Below, piece after piece: positions 6,664 through 7,981 of a DNA stretch of 7,981 bases; positions within the stretch are counted from its first letter, which is position 1, and every line of letters starts with the position of its first letter. The notes beneath the pieces were generated by a model, which saw only the letters and a program-made list of their open reading frames with translations, was not told the DNA's origin and searched no databases. Source of the DNA: Acidobacteriota bacterium (GTDB lineage: Bacteria; Acidobacteriota; Terriglobia; Terriglobales; SCQP01); the NCBI GenBank assembly GCA_021823305.1, contig JAKAOE010000066.1:1-7981 (forward strand), in the 5' to 3' direction. Made by a program: the position numbers and the translations under genes.

Positions 6664-7172
6664 GGTGCGCCCGCCTTCCGCTTCGCCACCCGCCCCGCGC
6701 CCAGGTGATACGCCGCCACCACCGCGCCCAGCAGCAGCAGCGACGCCACTTCGACGCCTTCGAGGTACGGCCCCAGCAGCCGCGCTCCCACCGCCTCCGG
6801 CGCGATGGTGTGCGCCGGCATCGCCGGCGCGCCGCGCAGCAGCATCCACGCCAGCTCGCCGCCCGCGGTCCCGGCCAGGATGCCGGGCGGAATCCAACTC
6901 CGTCCCGGCTGCCAGGCGCGTTCCTGCCGCTCCGAGACCGGTCCCTGGTTGAGCATCATGGTGACGAAGATGAAGAGCACCATGATCGCGCCGGCGTAGA
7001 TGATCACCTCGAGCGCGGCCAGGTAGGGCGCGCCCAGCGCGTAGATCGCCACCGCCACCGCCAGCAGCGACGGCACCAGGTAGAGCAGCGCGTGCACCGC
7101 GTTCATCCGCGTGATCGCCAACGCGGTGGCGGCGAGCGCGATCACGGCGGCCATGGCAAACAACACCGGCAT
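6660..7172 (-). CDS. nuoJ: NADH-quinone oxidoreductase subunit J
   Basis: The 170-residue protein is the membrane subunit whose third helix is central to coupling quinone reduction to proton movement. The family signature is clear: [19 protein letters not shown] (24-42), then E55 and Y59 in [20 protein letters not shown], at the same positions as in E. coli NuoJ. A periplasmic/loop stretch (about 76-140) is followed by [20 protein letters not shown], the last helix with its conserved Glu. The ATG at 7172-7170 follows the nuoI TAG after 19 nt and has no strong ribosome binding site, so it probably depends on coupling to nuoI. The stop overlaps the nuoK GTG. Confidence 0.96.
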   Translation of the reverse strand: MPVLFAMAAVIALAATALAITRMNAVHALLYLVPSLLAVAVAIYALGAPYLAALEVIIYAGAIMVLFIFVTMMLNQGPVSERQERAWQPGRSWIPPGILAGTAGGELAWMLLRGAPAMPAHTIAPEAVGARLLGPYLEGVEVASLLLLGAVVAAYHLGAGRVAKRKAGAP

Positions 7173-7191
7173 GAAGTTGGTCCGTTCCGGG

Positions 7192-7707
7192 CTAAGGCAG
7201 CAGCGAGTGCAGATCCACCGGCGGCGTCTCGCGCTCGGCTTCGCCCTTGGCTTTGCCGCCGATTTCCACTCCCGCCACCCGCCAAAAGTTGTAGCCGGGG
7301 TACTTGCCGGTCCCGGCGATCAGCAGGTCCTCCTTTTCGTAGACCATGTCCTGGCGCCGGTATTCGCTCATCTCCACGTCGGGCGTGAGCTGAATCGCGT
7401 ACGTCGGGCACGCCTCCTCGCAATACCCGCAATAGATGCAGCGCGAGAAGTTGATGCGGAAGAACTCCGGATACCGCCGCCCGTTCGCGTCCTCGGTGGC
7501 CTGCAGCGCGATGCACTCCACCGGGCAGGCCACGGCGCACAAGTAGCAGGCGACGCAGCGCTCGCCGCCGTCGGGATCGCGCGATAGAACGATGCGGCCG
7601 CGGTAACGCGCCGCAAGATACGCCTTTTGTTCCGGGTATTGAATCGTCACCCGCCGGTGGAAGGCGTGCAGAAACACGTCCCAGATGGTGCGCAGGATGC
7701 TCCTCAT
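7192..7707 (-). CDS. nuoI: NADH-quinone oxidoreductase subunit I (2x[4Fe-4S] ferredoxin-like)
   Basis: The 171-residue peripheral subunit carries the two [4Fe-4S] clusters (N6a, N6b) that pass electrons to the last cluster, N2, before quinone. Both cysteine motifs are intact: C51-x2-C54-x2-C57-x3-C61-P and C90-x2-C93-x2-C96-x3-C100-P. The protein closely follows E. coli Nuo[41 protein letters not shown], the [20 protein letters not shown] segment, and a terminus ending DLHSLLP. A short amphipathic N-terminal helix (1-20) would lie on the membrane. The ATG at 7707-7705 overlaps the nuoH stop as ATGA. A longer frame to 7935 is a shadow within nuoH. The protein is slightly shorter at the N-terminus than E. 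coli NuoI (180). Confidence 0.97.
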   Translation of the reverse strand: MRSILRTIWDVFLHAFHRRVTIQYPEQKAYLAARYRGRIVLSRDPDGGERCVACYLCAVACPVECIALQATEDANGRRYPEFFRINFSRCIYCGYCEEACPTYAIQLTPDVEMSEYRRQDMVYEKEDLLIAGTGKYPGYNFWRVAGVEIGGKAKGEAERETPPVDLHSLLP

Positions 7708-7981
7708 CGCCCCGCCATCAGCACCACCGCGCCGGTCGCCAGCAGGTTGACGAGCGCCAGCGGCAGCATCAGCTTCCATCCCCAGGCCATGAGTTGGTCG
7801 AAGCGCGGCCGCGGCAGCGCCGCGCGCAGCAGGATGAAGAGGCAGATGAACGCCCCCGCCTTGATCCCGAACCACACCAGCCCGGGCAGTCCCGGTCCCA
7901 GCCAGCCGCCCCAATAAAGCACCGTGATCATGCACGAGATCAGCGTCACGCCCAGGTACTCGCCCACGAAAAACATGTCGA
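7704..7981 (-). CDS. nuoH: NADH-quinone oxidoreductase subunit H, C-terminal part (runs off right edge)
   Basis: Only the last 92 codons are in the window; the 5' part lies beyond the right edge, so no start is assigned. NuoH is the membrane subunit that builds the quinone pocket with NuoB and NuoD and begins the proton path. Recognisable blocks are [30 protein letters not shown], the conserved [20 protein letters not shown] (family RASxPRxRYDQLMxxxWK), and the final helix [19 protein letters not shown]. The FFVGEY and PRPRFDQLM blocks and the ending at this point resemble the E. coli protein. The TGA overlaps the nuoI ATG. The in-window ATG at 7976 is an internal methionine, not the start. 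Confidence 0.95.
   Translation of the reverse strand, partial: DMFFVGEYLGVTLISCMITVLYWGGWLGPGLPGLVWFGIKAGAFICLFILLRAALPRPRFDQLMAWGWKLMLPLALVNLLATGAVVLMAGR

Noticed and set aside
1..7981. A new defence system, CRISPR array, mobile element or RNA gene
   Set aside because: No spaced direct repeats, transposase or integrase motifs, tRNA-like folds or unknown gene clusters were seen. All gene content is complex I, one VapBC pair and one permease.

Overview
The window comes from a GC-rich bacterial genome, probably an acidobacterium (Acidobacteriota). That placement is an inference. It rests on the high G+C content and on an ATPase-less MacB/FtsX-type permease like those found in large numbers in that phylum. 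No rRNA or other phylogenetic marker is present. All recognised genes lie on the minus strand, so transcription runs from the right end of the window to the left. The long plus-strand reading frames are Arg/Gln/His/Ala-rich shadows of the GC-rich minus-strand genes.

Right and centre (7981 to 1467): the distal half of a respiratory complex I (NADH:quinone oxidoreductase) operon in the canonical order nuoH (3' end only), nuoI, nuoJ, nuoK, nuoL, nuoM, nuoN. These encode the quinone/proton-coupling subunit, the twin [4Fe-4S] subunit that feeds electrons to quinone, and all the membrane subunits that pump protons. Key charged residues of the pumping machinery are visible in NuoJ, K, L, M and N, so the arm looks functional. 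NuoI and NuoH closely resemble the E. coli type. Genes are packed tightly: four of the six junctions (H/I, J/K, L/M, M/N) are 4-nt stop/start overlaps, and the other two are gaps of 19 and 6 nt. nuoA-G would lie beyond the right edge.

Left (1457 to 748): a complete type II toxin-antitoxin module of the VapBC class. It has a ribbon-helix-helix antitoxin (vapB) overlapping by 4 nt a PIN-domain ribonuclease toxin (vapC). A perfect 8+2+8 AT-rich palindrome sits just upstream of vapB and is the likely autoregulatory operator. The module follows nuoN after only 39 nt with no visible terminator between them.

Far left (708 to 1): the first 236 residues of a MacB/FtsX-like permease, cut by the window edge. 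It starts 39 nt after vapC.

I see no RNA genes, CRISPR arrays, insertion sequences or phage genes, and no gene-free stretch over 300 bases. Most of the window is ordinary core-metabolism operon. The points most worth checking are the vapBC control region and how it is insulated from the nuo operon. I found no evidence for a new type of system.
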